64,000 bases of DNA from Combretum micranthum. Its lineage: Eukaryota; Streptophyta; Magnoliopsida; Myrtales; Combretaceae. The notes beneath the pieces are model-generated. The model saw nothing but the letters and a program-made list of their open reading frames with translations. It did not search any database and was not told where the DNA came from. The DNA is taken from positions 62,001 to 126,000 of the forward strand of contig JAMXBD010000427.1 of assembly GCA_024138025.1 (NCBI GenBank), given 5' to 3'. Shown here in pieces: positions 25,517 to 38,383 of the stretch (within the stretch, counting starts at the first letter, position 1; every line of letters begins with the position of its first letter). A program made the translations under genes and the position numbers.

Positions 25517-28500
25517 TATCACGCCTCAAAATGGGGGCTTAGTAGGACTAATCTAAAACTATCATATCACGTGTGCATCCGTAATATGAGAACCGTCTTG
25601 CAAGTCAGAGTTTACAAGACTCTATCATATTTATTTACATTATATAATATAGATATAAGATCTTTATCTAAATTTATTATGGATTCTGATTTTTCCATAA
25701 TCTGTTAGGATCACAGAGAATCGGTATTTCCTACCAAATGGTGAAAATGGGTTTCAAACTACAACTTACAAGTTTCAATTATTATAAAATTTATCTAATT
25801 TACATTCTAAGTTTATCATATCATATATCTCTATCTTCAATAGAGTTCGTTGGAGAAGCTTTTTTACACATTCCTAGCCCAATCACAGCTAGTATTAATC
25901 CTACATAAAAAATGTTGGGGGGTGAGCCAACCACGGGCTCGGTGAGAGAACCTGACCAGACCACGCATCAACTAATAACAAACAAGTATAATTATCAATC
26001 ATATCCAATGCAACAATCAATCATATGCACATTACAAGCTTAGATGATCTAGAATCCAAAGCAGGATGGAGATTTACGCCCTCTTATCGGGGTTGAAGGA
26101 ACACGATACTATGGCCCACCTACCTAGAAGAGACTAAGTATATAGGAAAGCCTCGATCCTCATTGTAGTTATCTCTTTATACTTTAGGCACTCAATTCCT
26201 ATTTTAAGCCTTAGAAACTCTACTAAGTATTAGTCATTTTATAGCGATACCATGGGCGGCGTCCTTCATTACCAGTTAGTTCCCATGGAACCGACGGAAC
26301 AAAGGTAATTTTACGTAGAACTAATAGCCTCTTACCTAGAAAAACCAAGCATTACTAGAGAACTAAAATACTAACACGTAGTAGGCTGCCACATCTTCAA
26401 ATGCAGTTTATGCAAATCATGCGATGCATGTCCATTTCATTTATAGTACCAGTGGTTGTTAATCAAGTTTAAGGCAATCATACCATTTACAGACAATCAT
26501 CAACATACTTCATACAACATTTATCATACAAGAGAATCATCACTTATATTATGATAATTTGTCATTAATCATACACCACGCATCATGCATTATCCCTAAT
26601 CCCGCATGCATATCAATTGAATATATATTATTCCAAATGCAACTATACTACAAGCACAAACAATGTGATAAAGTCAAGTAACTCATTTGTGGTCCTCGCT
26701 AAATTGTTGTATAAGCTACCGGAAGTCTGGGAATTGATTTATTTTCCTATGAAAGGAAATAACAGAGATTCATTATTGGACTATTTATGTAAGAGAAGTC
26801 TTCCTAGAATTAAAGGCGCTGATCCCAATCGCCGGACATTAGATTAAGCCTGTTATATTAATTATTTCATCGTTAAGTAATTTAATTGAATCCTTATAGG
26901 TACTTAATTATTCAGTATCGATATTTGATATAATTTTTGTTATTTGTATAAAGCTTTTTAAGGTTTAAACCCCTATATTAGTAAAGAACATTTTTCTGTT
27001 ATTTGTTTTCATTTTGCTTTTCATGATCTTAATCGCTATCTATATTTTTGTTTTAGGGGTTTGTCTTTTCCCTAAGTCCTACTGCTTTTAGTAGAAGATT
27101 TTTATTTATTAATTATTTTCTTGTCAACCTTATCTGTCTCTCAAATTGGTATTTTTATTTATTTAAGGGTATGTTATAGTATCTATACCTTTCAAAAAAT
27201 ATTTTAATAAAATTGTATGTTTATGGAGTTTAGATATATCAAATTTTTATTATACTTCAATTTTATCTTTATTGCAAAACAAGCTAAGTTTAATAATATA
27301 ATATTATCAGTAATATTAGTTTTGAAATGCTAATATCAATATTAATAATAAATACAAGTATAATAATAACAACAATTTTCAACTTTTAGTAAATAATAAT
27401 ATTAGTGACAAATATAATAATAGAATTGATGATAATATAAGTATAGTGATCTTAACGTAAATAATAACAGTATTAATAATTCTAATGACTCTTGATGAAA
27501 ATATAAATGATACGGAATACTATAATCAGTAGTAATAATAATGGTAATAATTATAATTATATTAATAGAAATAACAGCAAAATTAATATTGGTTTATTAA
27601 GAGTGAAAACTGAGTGATTTTCTAGTTTACGAATTCTTATTCGTTTTAAATCCGATTTCGCTGTATAAATAGTCGATTTGATAGTACTTTAAGAGTACTT
27701 TCTAGTAGTGGAATTATTTTTAAGAAAAGAGACTTGTATAATTTTAAATTTATGAAACGCATGCATAGGTTTCAAGTGAATCATAATAACAGTAGTCAAA
27801 ACTTGTTTTGATGATATCTAACTCATTTCTAGTCCGTTTTTGACAAATAAATAGTCGTTTTCATATTATTTTCCAAGTACAATCCATTGATAGGGTTGTT
27901 TTCATTAAACAAGGTCATTTAGGGGCCGAAAAATGCAAGAACAGTTTGCTCTTTCCATGTAAATCTAACAGCAATGATCCAATTTTTGTTTTTGCAATAT
28001 CTAATTCGTTTCTTATCCATTTTTAACAAATAAATAGTCGATTTCATAGGATTTTTCGTGTTCTTTCCATTGGTGGGGTCATTCTTGGCTTATAAAAAAC
28101 ACATCAATACAGCTTATTTGATCTTTTTGACACTTTTCTTTATTTGATTTCTTTTTTGTTCCAAATTTCCTAAAGCTTAGAGTTCTAAATTTTCAAGTTG
28201 ATGTTTCTATAATCCTAAATAACCATGTATCATTAATAAAACATCTGTTCAACTATATAACTTAAACCATCACCTAATCCTCTTATCTATTTCTTTAGCT
28301 CACTCATAATTTGTAAAATTATCAATATGTATAATTTCTATTAATTGTTCGTAATAGTTTTCTTGTAATGTAAAGCTCCTAATCATGCTTTTAAAGCTTG
28401 TTTTATCAAGTTTTATGTTCATATAAGGTCTTAGAAGCATTAGAGATGAATTTAAACTAGTTTAGATGAAATTTGAGTCTTGTTTTGTCTACTTCATTCC

Positions 28501-31371
28501 TAGATCCGAATTTACTATTACAATATTTATAACATTTCTAGGTTGATATCCTTCTTAACCAACATCATCTAAGCATTTCAAACACAATAACAATCCATCT
28601 ACTTGAATTCACCAATGGAATAACTCTTTCTCCCATCCACATAACCTTTCTCCAACGCTAAACAATTCATCCTAATGTCTACACACAAATATAACAAGGA
28701 TATGTTGATAGTTTAGAAGATAACTTGGCTTGGAATGGAAAAGGATTCCTAACTCCCTTTCTTAGCAAGAACCAAATCTATATCCAAGGTTAGATGATAA
28801 GTTTCTAGCTAAATTATAAGTTAACTACTTTAACTACAATAGACGTTACTAATTCTAACAAAGACCTTTACCTAATTGAGCTTAGGTTCCAACTTGGACC
28901 TATGATAAACCAAGGCTATTTAATTTGGTTTTTGATGTTGTTAGAGAAAGGGAATTGATTTTCTTAATGTGTTTGGTATATAGATGGAATATGGGAAGCA
29001 AACTAGAGGTTAATGTTTTTTTTTTAAAAGCTTTTCAAGCTATCTAAGTGAAGGTGTTACAAAGGAAAAGAGGCTGAATGCAACTCCTCTTGTAGCTATA
29101 TTTTCAACTTGTTTTTGTAGGGAATATGGGCTGATTTTGTGTCAAAATTAAGGCTGTATATATGTACTAAAATTAGGCTAAAGTTTAGGAGGCTAAAGAG
29201 AGTGTTTTGGGCTTAGGAAAATCATAAATTTGCAGCTGGAATTTTGAATACGAATTTGGTAAATTTAGATGACGAATTTTGACTTTTGTTTTGATAGATT
29301 TGTGGCTAATTTTGAGGGGTATTAATTGTGTTTGTTTGGTAGTTAATTAATTTCATTTATATGTGTAAATTAGGGGCTCAACTTGTTTAAAATTCAGATC
29401 AAAATCAGATTGAATTTGGAGTTGAAAAGTTTAAATTTCTGAAGCAGTTTTTCATGGATTTTTAGACAAACTTCTTCATCCGATTTTTAATTAATTGTTG
29501 GTGTTTGAAGTGTTTATTTAAAGGCCTTGTATTGGTGTTTATTTAGTCAAAAATATCAACTCAAATGAGCCTATGAATTTTACAAAAATCGGAGCTGGAA
29601 TTGGGTATGTGTGCTGCTATGTTCTGTTTTGAATTCTCCTCTGCTGCAGCTGCTAGTTCGAAATTTTCAAGACAGATTTGAAGTTGTTTTGGTTGCTTAT
29701 TTGAGATGAAAATCTTGGCATTTAATATTGATTACATGTGGATTGTTTTTATTGGAGTTCATGTCATTTTCAAGTTGAACTTTGGGGCTCAAATTGGATC
29801 AAAATTGGATGTTTTGTGCATGAACTTGCAGTCGAGATTTACATTTCATGTTGTTGCTGTACATGAAGAAATTCTACACCAAGTCCTCTATTTCCGTGCT
29901 TGGGAAAAATATTTGAATTCTTTCTTTTGTTCCACGTGATTTCAGTTTCCCAGCATCAAGTATTCTTCTTGTTCCATGAAGCAATTTCAGTGGGTTCGGT
30001 TTGGTGTCTGAAAATTCTGCAGCCAACTCCTCCCTAATTCAAATTCCATGGTTTTGTTTTCTTTTTTTTTATTATTATTATTTGATTAATAGTTAACTAA
30101 AATATTTTAACCAATATTAATTTATAAATGTATATTTATAAACGTTACGTACAAGTTTTATCGAAATAGAATTTTCTAAGTTCCCATAAAAATTCTAGAT
30201 TATCTATGTATACAAATTTTTAGTTTACACGATTAATTATTTTTAGTATTTTAACTTACGCGATTAAATTTTTCAAGTTCAATAAATCGAATTAGGAACT
30301 AAGTCTTAATGAATTCAAAATTCCCTAACAAGTATAACAGTGGTTTTGAAATTTCATTTTAAATCTAGATTAGTAATTATTGATCGGTATTAGTATTTAT
30401 CATGTATTTATAATCCTAGTAATTCATCTTTAGATTATAATTTTGTGCCAATAAGTTCTGTTAATATACTATATCTTATCGGATTTGAAATTTATGGCTA
30501 CTTCTAATTATATCTTGAATTATATCTTGAATTATCAGTTCAAGATATGAAATCTCGTTTTTGGTATCTATTAGGGTCAAGGAAATTTTTATTTGGGTTT
30601 TTCAAACTAGAATTGAGTTCATTACAACTCAAAGGTTTATTCTAAGATTTTTGTTAAATCATATATTTGATATTAGTTTCACATTTGCTAATATGTTCAT
30701 TTTCAAGTTATGAAAATTATTAAAGGTTACATTGGCAATTCAGGATTTTAATTTCTAAAATCCCTAAATATTTTAATTAGAATATTAGTGAAATTTAAAT
30801 ATTTATTAAAAATCTAGATTCTTAGATATCAATCTATTTTTGATCTTATCATATCTTTGGTAATTCTAATGATTTATCTTTAGACTATATTTTTATAACT
30901 TGTAGGTTCTAAAATTAATCGTCTTTTATTGTAATTTAAAATTATAATTTCTTGTTGGATTATTTATCATTTTACCAAATATTAACAACATATTTTTGTC
31001 TAATGCTACGTAGTATTGTTATCAGATTAAAAATAGTTTGAACACAGTTATTTCATTATTTAACAAGTGTAGGATTTATTTTCTAAGTATTAAACTTAAG
31101 GAAAAAGGATTCAGGAATTTATATTAACGATTGGTTTATCGCTATTTATAAATTATTTGAGGTCGTAGAAGTTATAGTTGGTATTTCGAAATTTTTATTA
31201 GTAGAGATTCTAATCTTTCTAATTATAATCAAATTCATTCACACTTTAATATTTTTAAATCGTGAAAAATTTTAAGTGATTTTTACTACTTATTCCAAAT
31301 ATTATATATAATTATATATTACATTTTTAGTATTTATTAAAATTATGTTATGTAAAATTAGGGGGATTACA
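25517..31371 (-). mobile_element. 5.9 kb solo LTR inserted in chromovirus integrase
   Basis: On the minus strand it starts TGTAATCCCCCTAATTTTAC and ends GAGGCGTGATA. Its flanks GGTGC (25512-25516) and TGTGC (31372-31376) agree at 4 of 5 bases. The interrupted integrase reads through on either side (VWVH before, H-KERFPQQR after). The termini resemble the Tekay-like family, but the body is divergent and lacks the conserved 44-bp block. No PBS or coding domain is visible. It includes a threefold ~182-bp tandem repeat. Confidence 0.75.
27620..28100. repeat. Threefold ~182-bp imperfect tandem repeat within the solo LTR
   Basis: ATAAATAGTCG recurs at 27665, 27847 and 28030 (spacing 182 and 183). 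It is preceded each time by a TCATTTCTAGTCCGTTTT-like block and, in copies 2 and 3, followed by a TCCATTG-TAGGGT block. Confidence 0.7.
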
Positions 31372-31376
31372 TGTGC

Positions 31377-31803
31377 ACCCACACCTAATCACCTAGTTCG
31401 AAAACAATCTTCTTTTGCCCTTTATTAGCTTGCCTAACATATTACTCCGTTCTTCGCTCAATGTGTTGGTGAACCTTTTCATGCATTTACTTGACCAATT
31501 TGGCCTTTCATTTCCCATCTAAACTTGTGTGCTCATCTGCAGGTAATGGAAGTAAATCAAGAGGAGTCAATGAATTAAATCCATACACAACTTCAAATGA
31601 CAAAAAATTAGTGGCTAATGAACAGCCACACACAAGGATTTTTCCCTAAATAAATAGTCATTATGCTTGTAGAACTTACCAAAACCTCTCTTATCGCATG
31701 CTTCATACACATTAGCAAAATTAGGGTCCTTAGCATACAATTATTTAATGTACTCAAAACCCAACAATTTTGCATTTAAAGTAGAGATTAAGGCGTACAT
31801 TCA
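31377..31803 (-). pseudogene. Chromovirus integrase remnant with catalytic core deleted
   Basis: From 31803 down: YALISTLNAKLLGF, then DNDYLF-like wording ([15 protein letters not shown]), the sequence that precedes the integrase zinc finger. It then jumps directly to [19 protein letters not shown] and HEKVHQHIERRTE, which lie after the catalytic core. The HHCC zinc finger and the D,D-35-E core are therefore missing. In-frame stops add to the damage. Confidence 0.75.
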
Positions 31804-32381
31804 TAGGGATGCAAGCGGGGCGGGGCGGGTCATTATAGGATACCCAACCACCTAACCTACTAAAAACCCTATAAGGTCAAATCCTATAGGGTTTTGGGGC
31901 TGGTTTTAGGATTAAAAAACCCAACAAGTTATCGGGTCGGGTTTTAGGTTTATTATGTAACCCACTGGGAAAACCCGACCCCACATAAATTCAAAATATT
32001 AAAAAATTAAAAATATTAAGTTATTAAAGCAAGGAACCCATTTATATTCTATGTATGTAAAAGTAAATGGAAATGAATTGTTTGCATCATTTTATATGAT
32101 ATTATTGTCTAAAATTCATTCTTTCAATATAAGTGTTTATATCATTAATAACTAAAACAAAATTCTTTCTTTTGCTTTTTTTTTAAGAAAAAAATTAAAA
32201 ATCTTTTAGTCGAGTCGGGTTGGGTTATGGGTTCCTTAAAACCCTAGTGGATCAGGTTTTAGGAATGATAAAAAAAAAAACCTTGATAGGGTTTTTCTCG
32301 GGTTCTGGGACACACATTAAGACTCGGGTAAGGTTCGGGTTTCAGAAAACCCATCTCGAACCCGCCCTAGTTGCATCTCTA
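31804..32381. mobile_element. hAT-like MITE (578 bp) in the RNase H/integrase junction
   Basis: The ends are TAGGGATGCAAG (31804) and, inverted, TAGAGATGCAAC (32381), followed on both sides by runs of CGGG/GGGTT in inverted orientation. The flanks TACATTCA (31796-31803) and TACCTTCG (32382-32389) agree at 6 of 8 bases, fitting the 8-bp target duplication of hAT elements. The pol frame continues on both sides. No transposase is present. Confidence 0.75.
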
Positions 32382-32389
32382 TACCTTCG

Positions 32390-33357
32390 AGACAATGCAT
32401 CTGCTACGACATTTTTCTTATCTTGTTTGTACTTGATTACATACGGAAACATCTCAATGAACTCCATCCACTTTGCATGTCCTCGCTTCAACCGGTTTTG
32501 TCCTTTTAGATTCTTCAAGGACTCGTGATCAGTATGAATGACAAACCCCTTAGGCCACAGGTAGTGTTGCCAAGTCTACAAGGTACAAACCAAAGCATAT
32601 AACTCTTTGTCATAGGTTGGATAGTTCAAAGCGGCTCCATTCAGCTTCTCGCTAAATTAGGCAATAGGCTTCCTTTCAATGATTTTGTTAATGGCTCGAC
32701 AATCGATGCAGATTCTCCAAGTCCCATCCTTCTTTGGTACTAGTAGCACCAGTACTGGGCATGGACTAAGGCTTTCCCTCACATAGCCCTTTGACATGAG
32801 TTCCTCAACTTGCCTCTGAATCTCCTTAGCCTATTCTAGATTGCATCTATATGCAGTCTATTTGGAAGGGCAGCTCTTGGAATGAGATCAATCCGATGCT
32901 CTATTCCTCTCAAAGGCGGTAATCCATCCGGAACTTCTTTAGGAAAACCATCATCATATTCCTGCAAAAGTGAAGAAACAACACTAGGAAAAGAGGGGCT
33001 AAGGCCGTAGCATTAAAATAAGCCTCCTTGTACATAAGTACAATCATGAGTTGTTTCAAAAACATAGTGCTCTCAACATCCTTTGCTTTTGCATAAAAGC
33101 TTACTTTTCTCTCTTTGCACTCAATATCTTTCTTTTTCTCTCATTGTTTCTCATTTCTCTTTTTGTCTTTTCTCAAACAAATGTTTTCACTCTTCTCATA
33201 AATTTTCTCACTCGTGTTTATCTCTTCTTTTTCACTCATACTCTCTTTCTCACTTTTCCTTTGCTACCCATGTGCCTCTTTATTTTTTTTTTTTCTTCAA
33301 AAATTTATCTAGGAGACAAGGGTGCAAGTTTTACACTCCTACCATCCTTAACAAATG
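32390..33357 (-). pseudogene. Chromovirus protease-linker/RT/RNase H remnant with RT core deleted
   Basis: From 33357 down (minus): KDGRSVKLAPLSPR; a Lys/Glu-rich linker (33040-33330) matching the one at 61200-61330; GLPPLRGIEHRIDLIPRA; RT motif 1 (DGTWRICIDCRAIN), then abruptly RNase H (ERKPIA, LNYPTYDKELYALV and [14 protein letters not shown]), and [10 protein letters not shown]. The RT fingers/palm, including the YxDD site, are missing between AINKII and ERKPI. In-frame stops are present. The 5' end is cut at about 33358 by a plus-strand LTR. Confidence 0.8.
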
Positions 33358-33692
33358 GTATTTTCTTTTTCACGTGTATTTTCTTTACTACCGGTATTTT
33401 AATTGTCTAGTCTACTATTCATAGTACTTTTCTACTATTCATTACTATTTCTCTATCTCTACTCTTTCTTACAACCTATTCTTACACTACCATACCTATA
33501 TCTTACAATTTACCTTCCTCATACAACTTTAATCACATTACAGTTTACACATTGCTTCTTTTTATTACAAAATAACAAAATTAATCAGTTTTTTCCCTCT
33601 TTTCCCAAGCATGTCGTCCATCCCCTCTCTCTTTTCATTCTCAATTTATTTTTCTTTCTTTTTAATCACATCAAATTTTCACTCCAAAATTT

Positions 33693-33700
33693 TATAAATA
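33693..33700 (+). promoter_or_regulatory. LTR TATA box
   Basis: TATAAATA followed by CCTCATTCCTCC and a pyrimidine-rich leader, at the same position as in the other family members. Confidence 0.55.
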
Positions 33701-34356
33701 CCTCATTCCTCCTTTATTCTTTCACACAACTTATTTCCTACTAAAACTCTACCAAAATCACTCCACAAACTCTCTCTCTCAAATTCTCTACCAAGTTCTC
33801 TCTTCTCTCCATAAAACCATTTCCTACATATTACTATAACTCATTTTTTCCTCTTCAACAAACACATAACCTTAGGTAAAATTTCTTACACATACTCATC
33901 ATGTTCATATAACTTAACATGAGTTTAGTGTATATTTCTTATACTCATGAGAGTTAAAGAAGCAACAATATGTTCATGTTTTGTTTTTGTTCATGTTTAT
34001 ATTTTTCATTATGTTATTATTGTTATTGTTTTTATGCTTCCATATTTATATCTAACTAAATATACTTATGTATCTATCTATATATATATATATATATTAT
34101 TTAGAGCATATAAGCTCATTTGTTATTTATTTATTTTCATACTTTGCAATTTATTTATTTTTTTTCATGCTGTTATTAAGACTGGTCTTTATAGTATTAG
34201 ACTTGTTCTTATCAAGTCAAAACAATTTTCTTTCTTTCCTTTCCTTTTCTTTTCTTTTCTTTTCTTTTGGGACTAGTTTATTCTTAGTCCCGGGATACCT
34301 TGATGAAATTAAGGTTCCCAATACTTGACCTTAATATTATGCTTTTATTTATTCTT

Positions 34357-34380
34357 ATATATATATATATATATATATAT
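34357..34380. repeat. (TA)n microsatellite
   Basis: An uninterrupted TA dinucleotide run. Similar runs occur at about 12450-12471, 35239-35259 and 36585-36608 at corresponding or nearby places in the LTRs. Confidence 0.9.
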
Positions 34381-36611
34381 CTTGTCTTATTATTTAATAT
34401 TGTCATATTTCTGTTATCTACATATTTATGCATGAACATTTTGATATTGTCTCAACAAATATGAAAATGAGTTTTCTTAAGTAAAGAAAAATAAGAACTC
34501 TCTTTAAAAATAAATTTTGTTACATAAGAAATGATTTTTCCGTAAAAACTTAAAGTTTAATCTTAACAAATCTTTTCCAGGGTTAGAAAAGTTTATCACA
34601 AGTTTCTAATAATAATAGTACAGGAGATTTCATCCAGGAATACATAAAGTAAAGTTATCACATACCCTCTTTTTGAGCCAATGAAATAGAAAATTTTCCT
34701 TAAAACTTAATATTGCTAAATCATGGTTTAAGAAAGGGTTTTCTTGAACTCATTTATGAAGTTTTCATCAAGTCTCTAAAATACTAAGACTTAGACATGT
34801 TTTTCAAAAATCATCAAAGAATAAACTTTTAGAGATAAGTCTTACTTAGGAAATAAAATTAGCAAATAACTTAGAAGATTATTATTATTATTTATTTAAA
34901 GTGGAAATAACCTTAGGAAAATTAAGAACACATAAACATGACTACTTTAAGAAACTTTAATCACTCCCAAGAGATTAGTAGAAAAACTATATTTTTCAAC
35001 CACTAGAAATAAAGTTGTAGGATTCTTAAAAGACTAAAATTACTTTTTGAAAATTTAGTTATTATCAATATTAAGAAATGGAGTTAAAAGAGAGAAATAC
35101 TCACTTATAATAATTTAAGAAATTTTCCTAACAAAACTAAAAAGGAATTTTTCAAGTTTTAGCATTTTCTCACTTTTAAGACACATTGTTTTACAAAAAT
35201 TGTGGAGATACCACCACTAAATTCATGCATATAATTTAAGTATATATATATATATATATTTCAACCATACAAATATCTATATTTTTGTACAAGAATTTTT
35301 GGATGAATAAGAGTTTGAAAGCTTGAGTTTTGAAATCTGGAATTTTCATGATGAATCTGTACGTCCCTATTCCAAGACCCAAATGGCTTCTTTTGATAGA
35401 AATAACCTTAGAAATTGATAGATCTTTTCGAGTTGTAGAAAATGGTATATAATATGTGAAATTCCGAGTTAAAATGAGCAAGTTATGGCCATTTTAAGTT
35501 AGAATTTCCATTCATGAGAATTTTGACGAATTCAATAAGATAGAGTTAGAGAATTTAAGTAGATCTTGAATGAAATACTCATTTCGGGTATTTCTTTTGT
35601 TTAGGTGATGTGGACCAAGATCTTCTCTTTCCTGAGGATTACTTCAATTGATAGAAGATCGTTATGGATGAGTGAGTTTTCCTTTACGCTTTATGTATTC
35701 GCCCATATGCTTATAGAATAGAGCATTAGATGTTAGGAAAAGATAAAATTGATATGAATGTGGTTTAGCATGGGAGTTATGTATGTGAATTGCTATGTTT
35801 GATCAATGTACAATAAGAATATCAGAGCCCGATTTGTTTATTGTTATAATTGTTTCTATATATATTACTATGTGTGCACATATTGATTGATCGCCTTAAA
35901 TGGATTAATGACGGATTGGAATCCCCATAAACTAAATTGCTCATGCATATCACTTAGTATATCATTTTGCATTTTGCTACTATTCCTCAGTGTGAGACCG
36001 GAAAAGTAAGCTGTCTAGCTACATCTTGAGGAATTAGGACATTCAAAGAATATAGCCTCAAGTTTTAGCCAAGCCGAATCGATCGCTTTGGGTAAGGAAA
36101 GCCCGGGAACTAGTAGTACGGTTCGTTGGAATCCCAAGACAGGCGCAAAATTTTAAGAAGGTCGATTGTAGCCCAGTTCAAATCATTACCGATAGAAGGG
36201 TAAATCCATCATACATATGAAACCGATGGTCATATGTATTGTTTGATCATATGGCTATTGTATTTCATATGCTTGTTTAAATGAACTTTGTTGAATGCTT
36301 ATTATGAGTACTTTTGTGTAAGGAATATCTCATTAAGCTAGTTATGCTTATACCCCAATAGACTTTTGATATTGCAGGACCTTTATTTTGTACCCGAGAC
36401 CATCTCGATCTTCAGGGTAGAATCTTTATTTTGAGAAGCTTTTAGAGGAACTCTGTTTTGAAGTCTTAGATTATATTTCTTCTAAAATCTTCTAGCTTTA
36501 GTTATATGTCTTAGAAGATTATATTATTATGGAAACTTACGAAGGGAATGCCCCATGGAAGATGTAAGACTTTACACTTTGAAGATATATATATATATAT
36601 ATATATATTAA

Positions 36612-37225
36612 GGCTCCGTTTGTTTCAAGAAAAATGTCTTGTATTTGGAAAAGTGTTTTACATAAAAATGTTTTCCTGAAAATGATATGTTTTCCATATG
36701 TTTAGTTGCATTTACAGAAATATGTCGAAAAAATTTTTTGATGTTTGACTAACCAATATTATGTAACACATTGTCTTATAAAATAATTTATTATTAGCAC
36801 ATTAATATATAAGTACATTATTCTAAATAATTTTATTTAAAGGTTAAAGTATAAAATATATATTATTTATTTACAAACCATCAATCCTTATTTATAATTT
36901 TTTAATGAGTTTTTATTTTTCTTTTTTCTATTAAATTACTTTCATGTTTAAAATATAATTTATTGGTTAATTATGACAAAAAAGAAATAAATATCACCCT
37001 ACTTGAGTTTGAATATTTGCAAAGATTAATTCGAAAAATGACTTTCTGTTTTGAAAAGAGTAAGTTGTTTTCCTTAAAATGCATGAGATTTACTCTTTAA
37101 TGGAAATTATTTTCCCTTACAAGGGAAAATGTTTTCTACTTAAAGTATTCTTTTTCGCTTAACAAAAAAAGGAAAACAAAGGAAATTGTTTTCCAAAAAA
37201 CATTTGTCTTGAAACAAACGGGGCC
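36612..37225. mobile_element. PIF/Harbinger-like MITE (614 bp)
   Basis: Terminal inverted repeats begin GGCTCCGTTTGTTTCAAG on the left and GGCCCCGTTTGTTTCAAG on the right, continuing to ~25 bp with two mismatches. The 3-bp flanks TAA/TAA (36609-36611 and 37226-37228) fit the TWA target preference of PIF/Harbinger (Tourist-like) elements. Subterminal regions rich in GTTTTCC are inverted relative to each other. There is no coding capacity. It sits at the end of a (TA)n run inside the LTR. Confidence 0.8.
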
Positions 37226-37410
37226 TAAGTCTTATTTTGCATATTCTGCTGCCAATATCTTAAAATGCATTACTTAAATGGTCTCCCTTTGATGTGAATG
37301 TACGCCTTGTACCAAGATGGAAGCTTTTCAGTGACTAAGGTAGTCATTCTTAAGTTTTAATATTGTGTATCGTGGGCTACCACATTTAGGGTACCCATTG
37401 GGGCATGACA

Positions 37411-38013
37411 GGGAGAGAGAGGCTTTTTTTTGTATTTTTGTAATTGAATGTAATAATATATAAGGTGTGATATGAATAAAGTTTTATGGGAAAAGTAAAT
37501 TGTAGTAGTGTGTAAGAATAGGTTATAAGAAAAAGTAGAGATATTAAAATAGTAATGAATAGTAAAAATAATAAAAATAGTACTATGAATAGTATATTAG
37601 ACAATTAAATACCGATAATAAAGAAAACACGCGTAAATGAGCTATATATGATATTTTTAGTTACTGAAAAATTCTAAAACTAATATTTTAAAAACCTTAT
37701 ATTTTGACGAGTCTAATGGTATTATCAAAATATTTTCACTTTTTTACTTGTCGAGATCCTAATTTTAGAAACTGTTCCTATTAGGGTCAGAAACGAACTA
37801 AATTTCGGCGAATCTGATCTTTTTAAGCTTTATTATATAATTCCAAACTATAATTCGAAATTATCTTATTTTTATTGTTTTTAGGTTTCGTGCGTAGGAT
37901 TGTCAGATCTAGATTCACTAGACTTTACATATAACTAAGTTGACTTTAAGGTTCTGGTTTGGCTTTCAGCTCTTACTATTTACTTATATTTATCATAAAA
38001 TCTAGAGGTTTAC
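37411..38013 (-). mobile_element. 5' end fragment of a long LTR, minus strand
   Basis: Read on the minus strand it starts TGTAAACCTCTAG at 38013 and covers the first ~600 bp of the LTR (ACGCGTGTTTTCTTTATT and TAGTACTATTTTTAT-type blocks) until the CTCTCTCTCCC promoter stretch. There it abuts the 3' end of the plus-strand LTR at 37410. The overlap of about 200 bp in LTR coordinates means it is not simply the missing piece of that copy. Confidence 0.7.
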
Positions 38014-38383
38014 AACATGCCCACCTAGATCACCACTCAGAACTCACCACGCTGTCCAACACGCCTTGTGCTCATCTGGCAATGAAACATACTTCTATAC
38101 ATCACAATTTTACACATATCAACAAACTTTAGAGGTCTTGTTATCATCAAAAACACTCTAACATCTATATACAAGACTCATATCCATCTCTTTCACCTTC
38201 ATAACTTCTTACACCTATCCAACTTCACATCACCTTCATAATTAACATAACCAAAATCATCCATAATTTCCAAATAATGAAGAACGTATGAATGTGGCAC
38301 ATCAAATTATTAGAAAAACAGAAGACTTCAAAAGCAATAGACTACCAATTGATAAGGATACAAGAAGGTTATGTGAAGAAAAC
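38014..38383. other. Intronic or anonymous sequence at the truncated end of the WD40 pseudogene
   Basis: It follows the splice donor of the last recognisable exon (38384). No further WD40 exon is visible before the LTR start at 38013. Confidence 0.4.

Larger units (their letters stand above)
33358..37410 (+). mobile_element. 5'-truncated long LTR (Tekay-like)
   Basis: It begins in the middle of the LTR promoter region ('acgtgtattttctttactaccggtatt', aligned with 13030-13080 and 18690-18720) and runs to the intact end GGGCATGACA at 37410. It carries TATAAATA at 33693, a splice-like TTAG/GTAA at 33875, the conserved 44-bp block at 35458-35500, a 'cctcagtgtgagac...aggaattaggac' block shared only with 17041-17112, and GCAG/GA at 36377. 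A 614-bp MITE is inserted near its 3' end. The first ~600 bp are missing. Confidence 0.8.

Noticed and set aside
33051..33424. Phe/Leu/Ser-rich plus-strand ORFs looking like membrane proteins
   Set aside because: They are the antisense of the Lys/Glu-rich chromovirus linker and the pyrimidine-rich LTR promoter.
18313..37410. One Tekay element spanning both LTRs with a chromovirus nested inside
   Set aside because: The outer flanks do not match as a target duplication, the LTRs belong to different sub-branches, and no pol is present. Kept only as a remote possibility.
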